Source: Sphaeroforma sirkka (Eukaryota; Opisthokonta; Ichthyosporea; Ichthyophonida). Taken from it: a stretch of DNA of 32,500 bases. The notes beneath the pieces were generated by a model. That model saw only the letters and a program-made list of their open reading frames with translations. It was not told where the DNA came from and searched no databases. The DNA lies in NCBI GenBank assembly GCA_001586965.3, contig LUCW03000875.1, forward strand, positions 20,001 through 52,500, in the 5' to 3' direction. Below are positions 1 through 24,169 of this stretch, piece after piece. Each line of letters starts with the position of its first letter. Within the stretch, counting starts at the first letter, position 1. Position numbers and translations under genes: made by a program.

Positions 1-280
1 ACAATGAATGAAACAGTACCTCCACTTTCTGTTTGGATATGGTATATTCATGTGCACAACACACACACTACATACATACGCTGTGGTGATTCTAATCCTC
101 TGTATATTTAGTCCAGACTTAGGCTATGGGTTTGATTTAATAATGTATCCGAACTACTGACAATCTCTCCGTAGACGCTCTAGTGCGCCTTCGTTGCGCC
201 ATGGTACGTTTGTGGGGTAGTTGTACCTACACTTGCTATACTCTCTAAGCACCCGTATATTTGTACTCTCATCTTGCGCG

Positions 281-429
<149 letters not shown>

Positions 430-497
430 ACATAGACAGCTCTATATGACTTACTTCATACACACCCTTGTATTCCCGTACCTCCCTCTCCCTGTAG

Positions 498-1470
498 TAC
501 GCCTTTGGGATAGTCGTATTTGAGCTTTTGGCTATGGAGCCGCCGTGGGTGGAGATTACTGAGCCGCGAGTGCTGGCTGATCTGGTGGGCCGAGGCAAAA
601 TGAAACCAGACTACGGACACGTGCGCACGGACACACCTCTGGACTTAATGGCTATACTCAAGAGCTCATTAGGTAGGTTGGGGCTGCGTGAGGTTGTATA
701 TAGGCGTAGGGTTATAGGGTTAGGGTTATAGGGTTAAGGGTAAGGCTAAATTATACTCAAGAGCTCGTTAGGTAGGTTGAGACTGCGTGCGGTTGTATAT
801 AGTTGGTATGTACACACACATGATTTAGGGGTAAGGCGTAGGGCTATAGGGTTGGGGGTAAGGGTTAGGGTTTCAGGGTTAAGGCTAACTAAAGCTTTAG
901 CCCTTCAACATATACCCTGACCCTACCCCTTAATCCTAACCCTAAAATCCTCAAACTTTAAGACCCTATATGTGTAGGTATACGCATAGATATGTATGTA
1001 GCCATTTTTATAGGTATAGGTATGTATGTAGCCATATTTATAGGCATATTTGTGAAGGTACAAGTATAAGTATACATGTCTGCAGGTATATGCACAGAAG
1101 TATATATACATGTAGGTATTTTTTTAAATATATTGCGCATCTGTAGGCATATCTATAGCTATTCGTCTAAACATGCCCGTACATCCGTACAACCCCTCCC
1201 ACACACGTACTCCACACTACCCATCCAACACCTCCCGGCCTCCCCCATTTAAATCTCACCACTTGCTTATTCCCACACGTGTGCTTCTACCCCACCCCCG
1301 CAGCCTTCTCGGCAGAGGATCGGGTGCAGTTCGATACCATTATGAAGGAACTGACCGTGCTGCACGATGTCATACAAGAGGCCATGCCACTGCCCACAGC
1401 CCACTTTGACGCAGACCCACTGCTGAGAAGCCCTTCACTCCCCGCGGGTGGGTCTGGGACGGTGTTGTAG
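498..1470 (+). CDS. Protein kinase, C-terminal part of the catalytic domain (last two exons)
   Basis: Two exons, 498-672 and 1304-1470, join in frame (a single G before the intron, CC after it) and end at TAG 1468-1470. The first begins YAFGIVVFELL followed by a PPW motif. This is kinase subdomain IX, normally DVYxFGxxxWEL, in the form typical of tyrosine-kinase-like or tyrosine kinases. The second exon carries EDRVQFDTIMKEL, matching subdomain XI (RPxFxxIxxxL), with the Arg kept and the usual Pro replaced by Val; the usual CW before it reads SL. About 30 residues of unstructured tail follow. The ATP-binding and catalytic loops must lie in exons left of the window, so activity cannot be judged. 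The acceptor is a clean pyrimidine-rich CCCTGTAG and the donor is GTAGGT. The intron contains telomere-like repeats and a copy of the donor exon edge. Family assignment is confident; the exact subfamily is not. Confidence 0.75.
703..960. repeat. Degenerate telomere-like repeats, head to head
   Basis: From 703 to about 890 the + strand carries repeated variants of TTAGGG (GGGTTA, GGGTTATA, GGGTTAAGG). From about 898 to 955 the complementary CCCTAA-type units appear (CCCTGA, CCCTAC, CCTAACCCTAA). The turn is near 893, around CTAAAGCTTTAG. The array is intronic in the kinase gene and strongly degenerate. Confidence 0.7.
752..802 (+). repeat. Exon shadow of kinase exon 498-672 (3' edge and splice donor)
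   Basis: These 51 bases match 653-703, the end of the kinase exon plus its donor and early intron, with about four mismatches. The offset is 99 bases. The copied block includes the exon's last codons, the GTAGGT donor and the following intron stretch ending GTATATAG. The copy therefore holds a plausible second donor site. Confidence 0.85.
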
Positions 1471-1514
1471 GCACGTGGTTCACGCGGTGGGTGTACGGGC
1501 CTACCTGCACCTAT

Positions 1515-1790
1515 CCTACCACTTGGGGTACAGGGTTGTGCGTTTGGTATATATATATATATATATACCTATAGACTGAGTGCATGGCTGTGCCTGGGGG
1601 TGTATAGTGGGTGTATGGCTAGGCTGGGGGTATGGATTCACCTTTCACCTACCACTCTGGGAGTACAGGGTTGTGTGTTTGGTATATATATATATATATA
1701 CCTATACACTGAGTACATGACTGTGCCTGGGGTTGTATAGTCATACGTTGGGTGTATGGCTAGGCTGTGGGTGTATGGCTATGCTATAGA
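1515..1790. repeat. Two-copy tandem duplication, about 135-base unit
   Basis: CAGGGTTGTG at 1531 recurs at 1666, each followed by GTTTGGTATATATATA, a shared CCTATA(G/C)ACTGAGT segment and GTGCCTGGGG. The second unit then carries further copies of GGGTGTATGGCTA. It lies just downstream of the kinase stop codon. Confidence 0.8.
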
Positions 1791-3029
1791 TTTTTATGGC
1801 GATGCGCCGTCTCTTGGTACACAAGTGGGTTGTATATTTATACAAGTCTCACTCCAGGCGTATAGTTATGACGCCCTGACTATATATCAATACTCTGTGG
1901 GGATAAGCATATAGTTATTATGACATCCTGAGTATATATCAATACTCGGCGTGAATAAGTGGTACAAGCGCTTGGTGCAAATATATAGTTAAAATCTGGG
2001 GATGTATTCATACCCTGGGCGTATAGCCGGAACAAGCACACGGACGTGTAGCCGAGGGAGACTCAGATATGATATCTGAGGTTTTATGACCAGCCATGGA
2101 GACGTGATCTGAGGTGGAGAACATTCTGAACTTACTACAGTTATAAAGTTACACTCTGTGTAGATATTCTGCACAGCTGTCACAAACACGCGGACAACAC
2201 GCAGATGTGTACTCAAGAGAGGTGTGTGCGGAACTTAGACATCCAGCCTTAGATAGAAAGGACTCATAGAAACGTCTCAGTCAGTTCGGTACAGTTGAAG
2301 AGGTCTACACTGGGTGTATATTCACAGTTTAGCCATATAACTGGTATAAGCACGCGGAAGACCTGCATGTGTGTGTGTACTCAGATGTGTGGACTGAGTA
2401 CTATAGTGCGGCCTTGAATGCACACTGTTGACCGGGGACAGTGCCGCGAAGCTCCAGTCTACCAGCGAAAGGGTCTGGGATGATCTCAGAGCCACTTCTT
2501 GGCTAACAAACTGTATGCTGACAAGCAGTCTGGTAGGTAGGATAGCGACTACAAGAACGCTAATACCCGCAGAAAGACGCTCGGGTACGGCATCTGTGAG
2601 TGTGTGGGGAGGTGTGTGTGTGTGTGTGGGGGGGGGCTTTTGAACGGCCTCTAACGTGTACGACGAGGGAAACAAACTGCGGAGAAGCCGTGTTCAGCCA
2701 GCGACTGGTGTGGTGATGGAGTGCCGTAGCACTGACCAAGCTCAGCAACGGTCTGCCCACCGCTAGTCACGTATATCGCATGTGCGGTTCAGGGGTTGTA
2801 TCTGTGGCCGACACTCGCTAGGGTTTTAGACTTTTAGTGTTTTGGAATGTAGTAGTGTTGTAAGAGCGCTAGTTGAGTGTATTTGAGCTACGTGAGATGC
2901 TCAGTCACTCCTCTGTCGACATGAGGGGCACCCGTTCCCCATGAGGAATGGGTATGCTTGTGGCAGGTGGTGCAGGTTAAGGTTTAAGGTTTGCTGCATG
3001 CTACCCGAGTACTTGTGGGACGATAACAA

Positions 3030-3095
3030 GAGAGAGAGAGAGTGTGTGTGTGAGAGTGAGAGTGAGAGTGAGAGTGATAGAGAGAGAGAGTGTGT
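3030..3095. repeat. GA/GT-rich simple repeat
   Basis: Alternating AGAGAG, GTGTGT and GAGAGTGAGAGT units; simple sequence with no coding content. Confidence 0.9.
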
Positions 3096-3420
3096 GGGGA
3101 ATTGTTTGGTCCAGTGACATGTCATAGGCTATAGCTGTTGTATGGCGACAAAAGTGTCAGGCGGATTGTAGTGAGATGGATGGTGTGCGAGAGGAAAGGC
3201 TCGCAAACGCAAGGTGTCATCAATCCCCGTCAAACGGGAAGCGCGTGAGCATTAGATGGTGCAGCGCAGAATAATTTAGTAAACTTAAAAGTGTTATATT
3301 AAGAACAAATAAACAAGGAACGGAAACGAAGATGCGAACGAAGCTAGGTTGCAAGCGACTTTTTACGCTTTCGATCTCGTGTGCAAGTATCTTGCCCAAG
3401 AACTTCTTTGTCAATTCTAC

Positions 3421-3536
3421 AAGTATGTATACATGAATCCATCCAGTGCTACAAGTATGTATGCATGAATCCATCGCATTCGCCACCTATCCTACGACCA
3501 GTCTTGGTGTGAGTATGCTATCAGCAAAAAGCACAG
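3421..3536 (-). repeat. Exon shadow of HD gene exon 5, downstream of its stop
   Basis: The block 3469-3536 aligns with coding sequence at 3646-3713 of the terminal exon, including ATCCATCGC...TCGCC...CTATCCT...CCAGTCTTGG, with scattered changes and a small gap. Just beyond it, a 37-base unit (ACAAGTATGTATNCATGAATCCATC) is tandemly doubled at 3421-3475. Unlike the other shadows this one lies in the 3' flank, not in an intron. Confidence 0.7.
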
Positions 3537-3544
3537 TTCACTAC

Positions 3545-3550
3545 TTTATT
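3545..3550 (-). terminator. Poly(A) signal of the HD-domain gene
   Basis: The minus strand reads AATAAA here, about 45 bases beyond the TGA stop at 3597-3595. Position and spacing fit the 3' end of the HD gene transcript. Confidence 0.5.
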
Positions 3551-3594
3551 AATGTTTATCTAGTTACTATTAATTCCTCTTATAGCTACCACAA

Positions 3595-8466
<4,872 letters not shown>

Positions 8467-9183
8467 TGTGCTGCCTCTGAACGTCGTCTAGTTTCGACTA
8501 TCGTATCGTTGGAGTGCGTTTGATACTGTGGTTGCGATATCTAATAATATATCTATCTATAGCTCAATATCGTCACACACACTACCTTCTTATACCAGAT
8601 CCCAGCAATGATCAAACACACATGGCACAGGCTGCAACTATTTATCAAAAAAACACAAGCTCTACCTAGTCTCTCTCTGGTGTATACAGTATTGCAGGCG
8701 CAGTCCCCAGTCACCAGTCACCCTACCCAGCAGACAGCATGCCGACATCATGATTCACACAAGTACCACACTCGTGTTTATTATCGCGGCCATCACAATT
8801 TTGGCGGGAATCTTTTGCTACACTCAAATTGGCCTCGGGAATTGGGAGCCTATGCAAATATAAGATTATATTTTTGGCCATTTTAATATATTAGGCCCAT
8901 ATAATGGCCACAGTAAAGTCGATTATTTTATGACATGTCCTCGTGGTAGTCACGTCACCAATTTCAAAAAGTTGACAGGTTGGCACTTGGCACCACAACT
9001 TGTACACAGAATTTTTATCTAAGGGAGGAAGTGCCTATACAGTTTTATACTGAATATAGTACAAACATTAAATATATACTTCCGATAGTACAAACGCCGT
9101 GCACACATACTGTACGAGAAGAGTCACTGTATCATATCGTATAATACTATCCTCCACCTTAGTACACTAACAGATCTGCAATC
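8467..9183. promoter_or_regulatory. Divergent promoter gap between HD gene and CCT3
   Basis: The 717 bases separate the start codons of two genes transcribed away from each other, so both promoters, or one shared promoter, should lie here. No clear TATA box is placed. A CACGTCACC element at 8951 resembles a half-CRE, and a TATAAGATTATATTTTTGGCC region near 8858 is AT-rich. Start-site positions are not determined. Confidence 0.5.
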
Positions 9184-16898
<7,715 letters not shown>

Positions 16899-19800
16899 AG
16901 TATATAGACACATTAAACATATATATGTATATATATTATACACACGCATAGCTCCAAACTTCATAAACATATGTGTGTGCGTATGTGTATCTTATCTGTA
17001 TTTGTATATTTTATTTTATGTGTATCTGTAGATGTAGGTGTAGGTGTATGTGGATGTGTATGTGTGCCTGTATGTAGCTCCATACATATACACATGCATT
17101 GAACGGTCAAGGCAACGATCAATAGGCGTCGATGTTTCTGCATGTTGATGTGATGGAGTCCAATTTCGAGCGAAACAAAGCCAAAAAAGTTATGTATCAA
17201 CATATATAATATTATGTCTGCACCAATGTATTATGTTTGTGTTTGGCATTTACCCTCCAGAATAAAAATAGAAAAGTAATAAAGAATAGGCTGAAGCAAG
17301 CTTATGCACTTATCGTTCTTAAAAGCAACTATTATCAGACTGGTCATGGGTAGCCTTATTGGTCGATGGCGTTTTATTTTCCCAATACTTCAATATAACT
17401 ATCCGCCAAAGTTGTGTCTTGCCGATAAAAGCTGTTTTTGGATCAGAAAGCCAACTTTTAGATATCAGGTTTCCTTAGGCTTCAAGAGATATACTTTGAC
17501 TTCGTTGTGTGTGCACGTATGACATTTATTTCACGGAAAGATTCAGAGGTAGCATATTCAAGGCTGCTGCTTTTGGACGTTTTTGGCTTTTAATGGACAG
17601 ATTCTGGCTTCAATTGTTTGCACTCATAACGTTCGCCTCCCCATTATACATCCATAGTGTGTAGATTGGATTAGATTAAATGGTCATTTTTATGGCCAGG
17701 TTTGATTTTAAAATAGGCCACATTGGCATTTATATTAGCCGCACTTATAACATTTGCTCCACTCAAAGATCCAGGTAATTGCACCGATCTTTTTTTCTAG
17801 TCAAGCCGCAGAGTCACGTACGTGTCTCGATTCTCACAAATAAAAATCATCTATATACACCCGTAAAGTACTACGTACATGATTCCAGGCCAAGCATACA
17901 TGTACACCTTTAAAGGCACAGATAACCCTGTAGGCAAATATTAGCACATACTATGTAGGTATATGCTTTCAAGGTATATGATTCAATACAATTCATAAAG
18001 TAGAATATAATCCTAAACTATTGTGAGCATGACATCAAACCACGTACGAGTTTACTCGGATTTTAAAGCGGCTGCAGATATACCAACAAGCTCGAGGGCT
18101 TTCTGTGTGATGCTATATACCCATCCAAGATATCTAATATTCTTACCTAAGCATATGTATGCTCCTGGACTTGTGCAAACAGATATCTTTATTTCAACTG
18201 CATCAGATAAGCATATTATATTAGGGATCTAAAAAAAACTTAACAAAAAATGCTCTCTGCTTGTATGACTTCACCACATCCAATAGTTAATATAGTTGTA
18301 GCTCAATCAAATCTGCTGCCACAACAATATACTCTGGGTGACCGCTGTGTGGCAAATTTACGCCAGACCTATATTTCCGAGCAATCCCAGCTTTACCTTC
18401 AAAGAGTGTAAAAGTATTAAGGAGCATCACGATTATACCGATACTCAGACGGTCGCCTCCACAACCGATACCACGTTTACGAGTGAGAAAAATATACTCG
18501 CACATGTATGCTATTCATAGTACACATCATGTGTATGGGAATACCTATGGATGTGTATTGACAAAGCTGTGTGTAAATAGGTATAAATTTATATCTCAAG
18601 TAGAGTACGCGTATAAATATACCTATGTAAATAACCCTCTGGGGAGGACAGTGCTCTCATTGAAAACATCGACCTCCCCCTGGGACGAGAAGGATGATTT
18701 GTCATTCCCTCTCTATATATATATATTTATATATATTCACACACTGTACTGCTCCAGAGAGGGTCATCAGTCTGTACACACTGCTTATTTTTAGACCACA
18801 TTTATTTACCCGTGTTTGGCATTTAAAACAACCACCATCCCTGTCCACCAGTGGCACCAGCTGAGGACATTCCCTCACACCCTCACTATTTCATGACCCA
18901 CTCGAGTCTCGGCTCACTCCAGTCCCCGGTCCTGTCGTCCCGCCGTCCCGATCCGATAAAATATGTAAACATACCCTAAAACCCAAGCTCTATTGTCAAT
19001 TTGGAAGGTTCGGTACAATACCCTAGACCCTCTCCCCTCCGAGGTACAGAGTTGTCTCAGACGAGCCAACTGATAATTTCGTTCAATCAGAAGTATACAA
19101 TAAACCAAGTTTATAGTTTTTACTATACATACCGTCTACCGAATGATCCCAGTTCCGCCACAAGGGATCAGGGGAGTTGGGACTCGGGACAGAGACTCAG
19201 GGAGTCAGGGACGACTCAGGGATGTCCGAACTTCTCACACGAATCAAAATTTAAAAAATATTTACACACGAAAGTGCCAAATATAAACAGATTTTGAGAG
19301 TTTCCTTGAAAAATACCAAATAAATCCATGGATAAACCACGTTTTACAGACCAGCGGATATTTTGCCACGGACTCTGTTCCATCCCAGAGACTATCCATT
19401 TAGGGCAATGGGTTGTGCCCGCTTTTAGCCTCTCATAGTAGACAAATAACGGAGACTTCCAGACTCAGGACAAAAGGGACGAATACCAAATTTATGAAAT
19501 GAATGTGACTGAGTAATTGTATAGTGGGCCTGTAGGCGGTTGTCCGAAGTACTGCTACATGTAAAATAAGGTCATGTAAGATAAAGTAAGCGCAAGTGTG
19601 GTAACCAGAGGCTAGATTTAAGTATTTGTATATATTTATAAGTATATATTAGTTTAGAGCCTTCTAGTCGGAGCCGATCGTCTGTTACAGTGTTAATAAC
19701 GTTCATACACATACAGAGGCATAGACCGCTCTATATTGGTATGTTCTTTTTGTGTGCCAAACTAAAACTTGATTCCTCTGTTCCAACTGAAATGTAGATC

Positions 19801-20436
19801 GATTTACTGTGATTATCCGTTTACTGTGTGATTATCCGTTGGCATGACATAGTCAGTTGTCGAATATATAAATAATAACATACGTTCATTGACAGTTTCA
19901 TGGCGGGTTCATAGCGTACCGGGACGTGATCATTGCTTCTGCATGAATGGCTCCTAAGTGTTCGTTTGGATTTTGTCAGGCAGGCTTTCGGATGCACACG
20001 TGTCATACAAAATAATATACAAAGTGCTTTGTCTCTATGAATTCATAGTATATATATATATAATACACATATTTTTCAACATAAACAAATATCGACATAT
20101 ATATGTGTACATACGTATTATCATATATGGATATTTATACACGTATATGTATGTATTGATTTATGTATATGTATATGTATATGTACTCTTATATATATAT
20201 ATATATATGTTTGTGTGTGTGTGTCGGCGGGGGGGGATGTTGGTATATATTTATATTTATATGTGCATATTATATATGGATATATAAAGTTATATATATA
20301 TATATATGGATATATAAATTTATATATATATATAGGGGGCGGGTGTATATAAACGTGGATGTATGTATGTTTATATATATATATATATATGTGAGTATGT
20401 ATGTATATGTTTATACATATGTACACTTACACACAG

Positions 20437-20472
<36 letters not shown>

Positions 20473-20595
20473 GTGTGCGTGTGTGTGTGTGTGTGTAACC
20501 TATAGACTCATATAGGAGGCGAGTGTAAAATAAACATGCAATTATATATACAAAATATATATCTGTTTGTGTTTATGTTCGTGTGTGAAGAGTAC

Positions 20596-20649
<54 letters not shown>

Positions 20650-21307
20650 GGCATGTATGTATGCATTGCACATTATTAGTATATTTCTATGTATATTCAC
20701 GTGCTATTCTTAATATATGTTTGTGTGTATATTTGTGTAAATTTTCATATTTTGTTCAGTGGAATAATATATATCTTTTATAATATATTGTATATGTCCA
20801 TTTGTATATTTTCAATTAAAGGTATTATGTAGACAAACGTGAATCAATACATGTAGGTGCATGTTTATTCGATGACATGTATATATATATATATGTGAAT
20901 GAAAATTTAAATGCATTGTGTATATGAATATTATAGTTTACCTTGAAGGTCGTGTATGCTTAATGAGTATACAAATAGATAATTATTTATATACTTAACG
21001 TTGACATATATATGGATGGTCACTGACTATATGTCATTGGGGGCTTATGTATGTGTGAACATATGTAAATAGATATTTCATAATATATTTATTGTCAAAC
21101 CATCATATTATACCTATTGTCAAACCATAACGTTTCTTTGTACATATAATATATATAGTGAATATCCTGAATTTGTTTCTACACTTTCCCAAATTTATGC
21201 GCTCAATGGCATATTGCTGCTCCTTTGTGTAGATATATCTGAAAATCAATTTTGTCAAACACAGACTACTCTAACGTGCACTCAGACTGGTCTTACATGG
21301 CACACAT

Positions 21308-21347
<40 letters not shown>

Positions 21348-21433
21348 GAACTGAGCGTGGTTCATTATGTATATATATACTTCGCTTCCTTAATACTCAT
21401 TGCCTTGCTCACTACCAGGTTAATATAATAAAT
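16899..21433. other. Gene-free gap between CCT3 and CYC1
   Basis: The gap is 4.5 kb. AATAAA at 17261-17266 and 17278-17283 could end the CCT3 transcript. The 17600-19600 part is non-repetitive with no recognisable gene; 18302-18520 is open on the + strand for 72 codons and overlaps an open frame on the other strand, with no known motif. From about 20040 to 21360 it is mostly AT, GT and AC simple repeats, including a G-run near 20226 and (AT)n at 20600-20642. Confidence 0.6.
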
Positions 21434-21855
21434 ATGCTTCGTGCGGCGTCTCTTCTGCGATCGCGTGCCCCTGCCATTGGCATCACAGCTGCGAGTGCTA
21501 TCTTGCTGGGTACGTTGTCGCTGGTGTGCTTATCCGTATCCCGTTTGTAGAACCGTACTACGTCTGTTAATGTGTATTGGCATATGTGTACCCTTTTGTT
21601 TCAATATATATATATATATATATATATATATTCCCACAAGTTGTAGCTATAGTCACAATGCTATCATTGCTGGGCGTGTCCACATAGATTATTTGCCTAC
21701 ATAGATTATTTACATGTGTTACACTTATCGTGCCCTTGGATTATGCATGTATCGTTGATGTCGTCGTTTGGCAAGGCTTCAGATAAAAACTTATATATGT
21801 GTGTATATATATATTTATAATCCACGCGTCACTCCTATTAGTGCACAAGAGCGGT

Positions 21856-21923
<68 letters not shown>

Positions 21924-22461
21924 AATATATACAAATATATATATATATATATATATCTTTTTACATTTCCCTATATGGGCAAATAAGAGAGTGTTTCCTA
22001 TCACTATTTTAGTGGCTCGAATAGTACTCTACTCCACCGGAGCATACAGTGTTGGTGTAAGGCGCATGAGCTGTGTCTTATTTCACTTCGTCAGTATCTC
22101 AAGTGTGTGCACAGCTTGTGCACGATACCAGATATACAACTAACTGCATGAACGCATCGTTTATTTGTAAGTTCCTATATATATATAAATTATATTGTCG
22201 CATGCCAATCTAATACATCATATTATGGTTAGATTCTCACATGATAATTTAAAACTCTGTGCAGGTACTGGAACTGTTCTAGCCAGCGACGATGGCTTGC
22301 ATCCCGCACAGTACCCATGGAGTCACAACGGCATGCTCCAATCTCTAGACCACGCCAGTATGCGTCGAGGTTTCCAGGTGTGTGTGTAGGCAGTTGAGTG
22401 GATACTGGTTAGAAATACGGATTTTACCGTGTACCTGTGTATGAGTTTATTTACATGTATT

Positions 22462-22509
<48 letters not shown>

Positions 22510-23758
22510 GATCGTGACTGTGATCTATATGTTCTGGTCCTGATAGTCCGGAGCACATGTATGAACATCAGGTGAGTCTCAACGACATGTAAAAATTACA
22601 ATTTTATGTTCAATATATATATATATTTACATGCATGTCTATCTATTTATATAATACCAGTATATATATATATCTATGTGTGTGTGTGCATCGCATTAGC
22701 ATGTTTCGCGTATTCCAGGTATGTATGTACTCGCTACCCTTCAATACGCTGTTTGAATAACCATCAGTACACAAACGCAGTCAGTGTACGTGTGGACATG
22801 TCTGCAGGTGGTTATGTTCTGTGTTGCTGCACACTGTGTATCCATGTAGTCGAACACGTAGCGTGGGCCTTAAAGGATCGACGGTCATGCTTTAAGTTTT
22901 ACTCAAATTCAACATACAATGCTGTATACGATATATATATATATATATATATATGTACTGTATCTAAAGTGCTGTATATTATATATGTACTGTATGCAAA
23001 GTGCTGTATATAATATCTATGTACTGTATTTAGAGTACTGTATATTATATATGTACTGTATTTAAAGTACTGTATATATGCCATATTTAAGCTACTCGCC
23101 TATACGCGGCGTTTACAATCAGATATTGTAAGGGTGTGTGTAGTCATATTTTCGGGTCGTGTTGCCAACATATAGCCAGTGGTACTGTGTGATGTCAAAA
23201 AGAAAGCGACTTGATACTGAATATATATGCTGGAATTGTATATCCACAGTACGTTAGTATACCTCCATATGAATGTACATGACAATGAATGTGTGCGTCA
23301 GTATATATACATATTGTAGGTATATCAACAATATCTACTGTACGTTACTGCACATCCACATGAATGTACGTGATGCGGATATGTTAAAATATACATACGC
23401 ATAGCAGGTACGTAAATATTAAATACTGTTGCGATTATTTGCCTCCATATGTAACAATATGATATAGATCAGGTAGTTATGCACATGCTCGGTGTGTTCC
23501 ATAAAGTATACATGAATCCATGGATCTGTATATCGCTAGGTATAAGAGTCCATATCCATTTTTTCATGTAAGTTACTAGTCTATCCCCAGCTTGCCTTGG
23601 AGATCCTCAAAGATTCAAAATCTCGAATAACGCATGCTGCATGTGCTGCAACACCGTTGCCCATGATATTATATGAATAGGTGGTAGTACATTTGCATTA
23701 TCCTATAGTGCCCGCGTATGTACCACCGCATGCCGCAATATGATGCCTGGTAGCGATT

Positions 23759-23799
<41 letters not shown>

Positions 23800-24121
23800 A
23801 GTGGACTTCACACTTATTTCGATAACAAGCATAATCAGTAGTACAACACAGTATTTGACTCTGACTTATGAGAGAGTTGCTTTCTCCACGTGTTGTGATT
23901 GTGCATATTTATGTGTGCAGGTAGATTATGATATGCAAATTGGCGTATAGATAAGCCGTGGGCGTCTCATAGGCTTGCTCCCTTATTCCCCAAGCGCACC
24001 GGGATACATGATTGATTCCCGGCTCTATTGTAGTTCTGTACATTCTAATGTGCGTGACACCTTTGGACTAAGATAAACCACTTTGGAGAACCAAATTAGT
24101 ATATCCTCGAACATATATATG

Positions 24122-24169
<48 letters not shown>

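Larger units (their letters stand above)
1471..3594. other. Gene-free gap between kinase and HD-domain genes
   Basis: I see no convincing gene. The stretch holds a 135-base tandem duplication (about 1515-1790, with a (TA)n tract in each copy), a roughly 50-base degenerate repeat at 1860-1985, a G-rich GT tract near 2600-2640, a purine-rich GA/GT tract at 3030-3095 and, at its right end, relics of the HD gene's last exon. Short open frames at 2322-2675 on either strand show no recognisable motif. Confidence 0.6.

Noticed and set aside
175-203. Possible 29-base micro-exon (acceptor CTCTCCGTAG, donor ATG-GTACGT) before the kinase exon
   Set aside because: It can be joined in frame, but it would place ALVRLRCAM before YAFG, where kinases have a conserved S-D-V or similar. 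The fit is worse than an exon outside the window.
2322-2675. 117-codon minus-strand open frame
   Set aside because: Includes translated GT repeat, has no motif and lies in repeat-rich intergenic DNA.
17239-18823. Shared GTGTTTGGCATTTA at 17239 and near 18812
   Set aside because: Too short to support a dispersed repeat in AT-rich DNA.
18915-19215. Possible terminal inverted repeats of a transposon (GGATC..GGGAC-type segments)
   Set aside because: The match is loose and rests on short GGGAC and GACTC runs; I see no target-site duplication or transposase.
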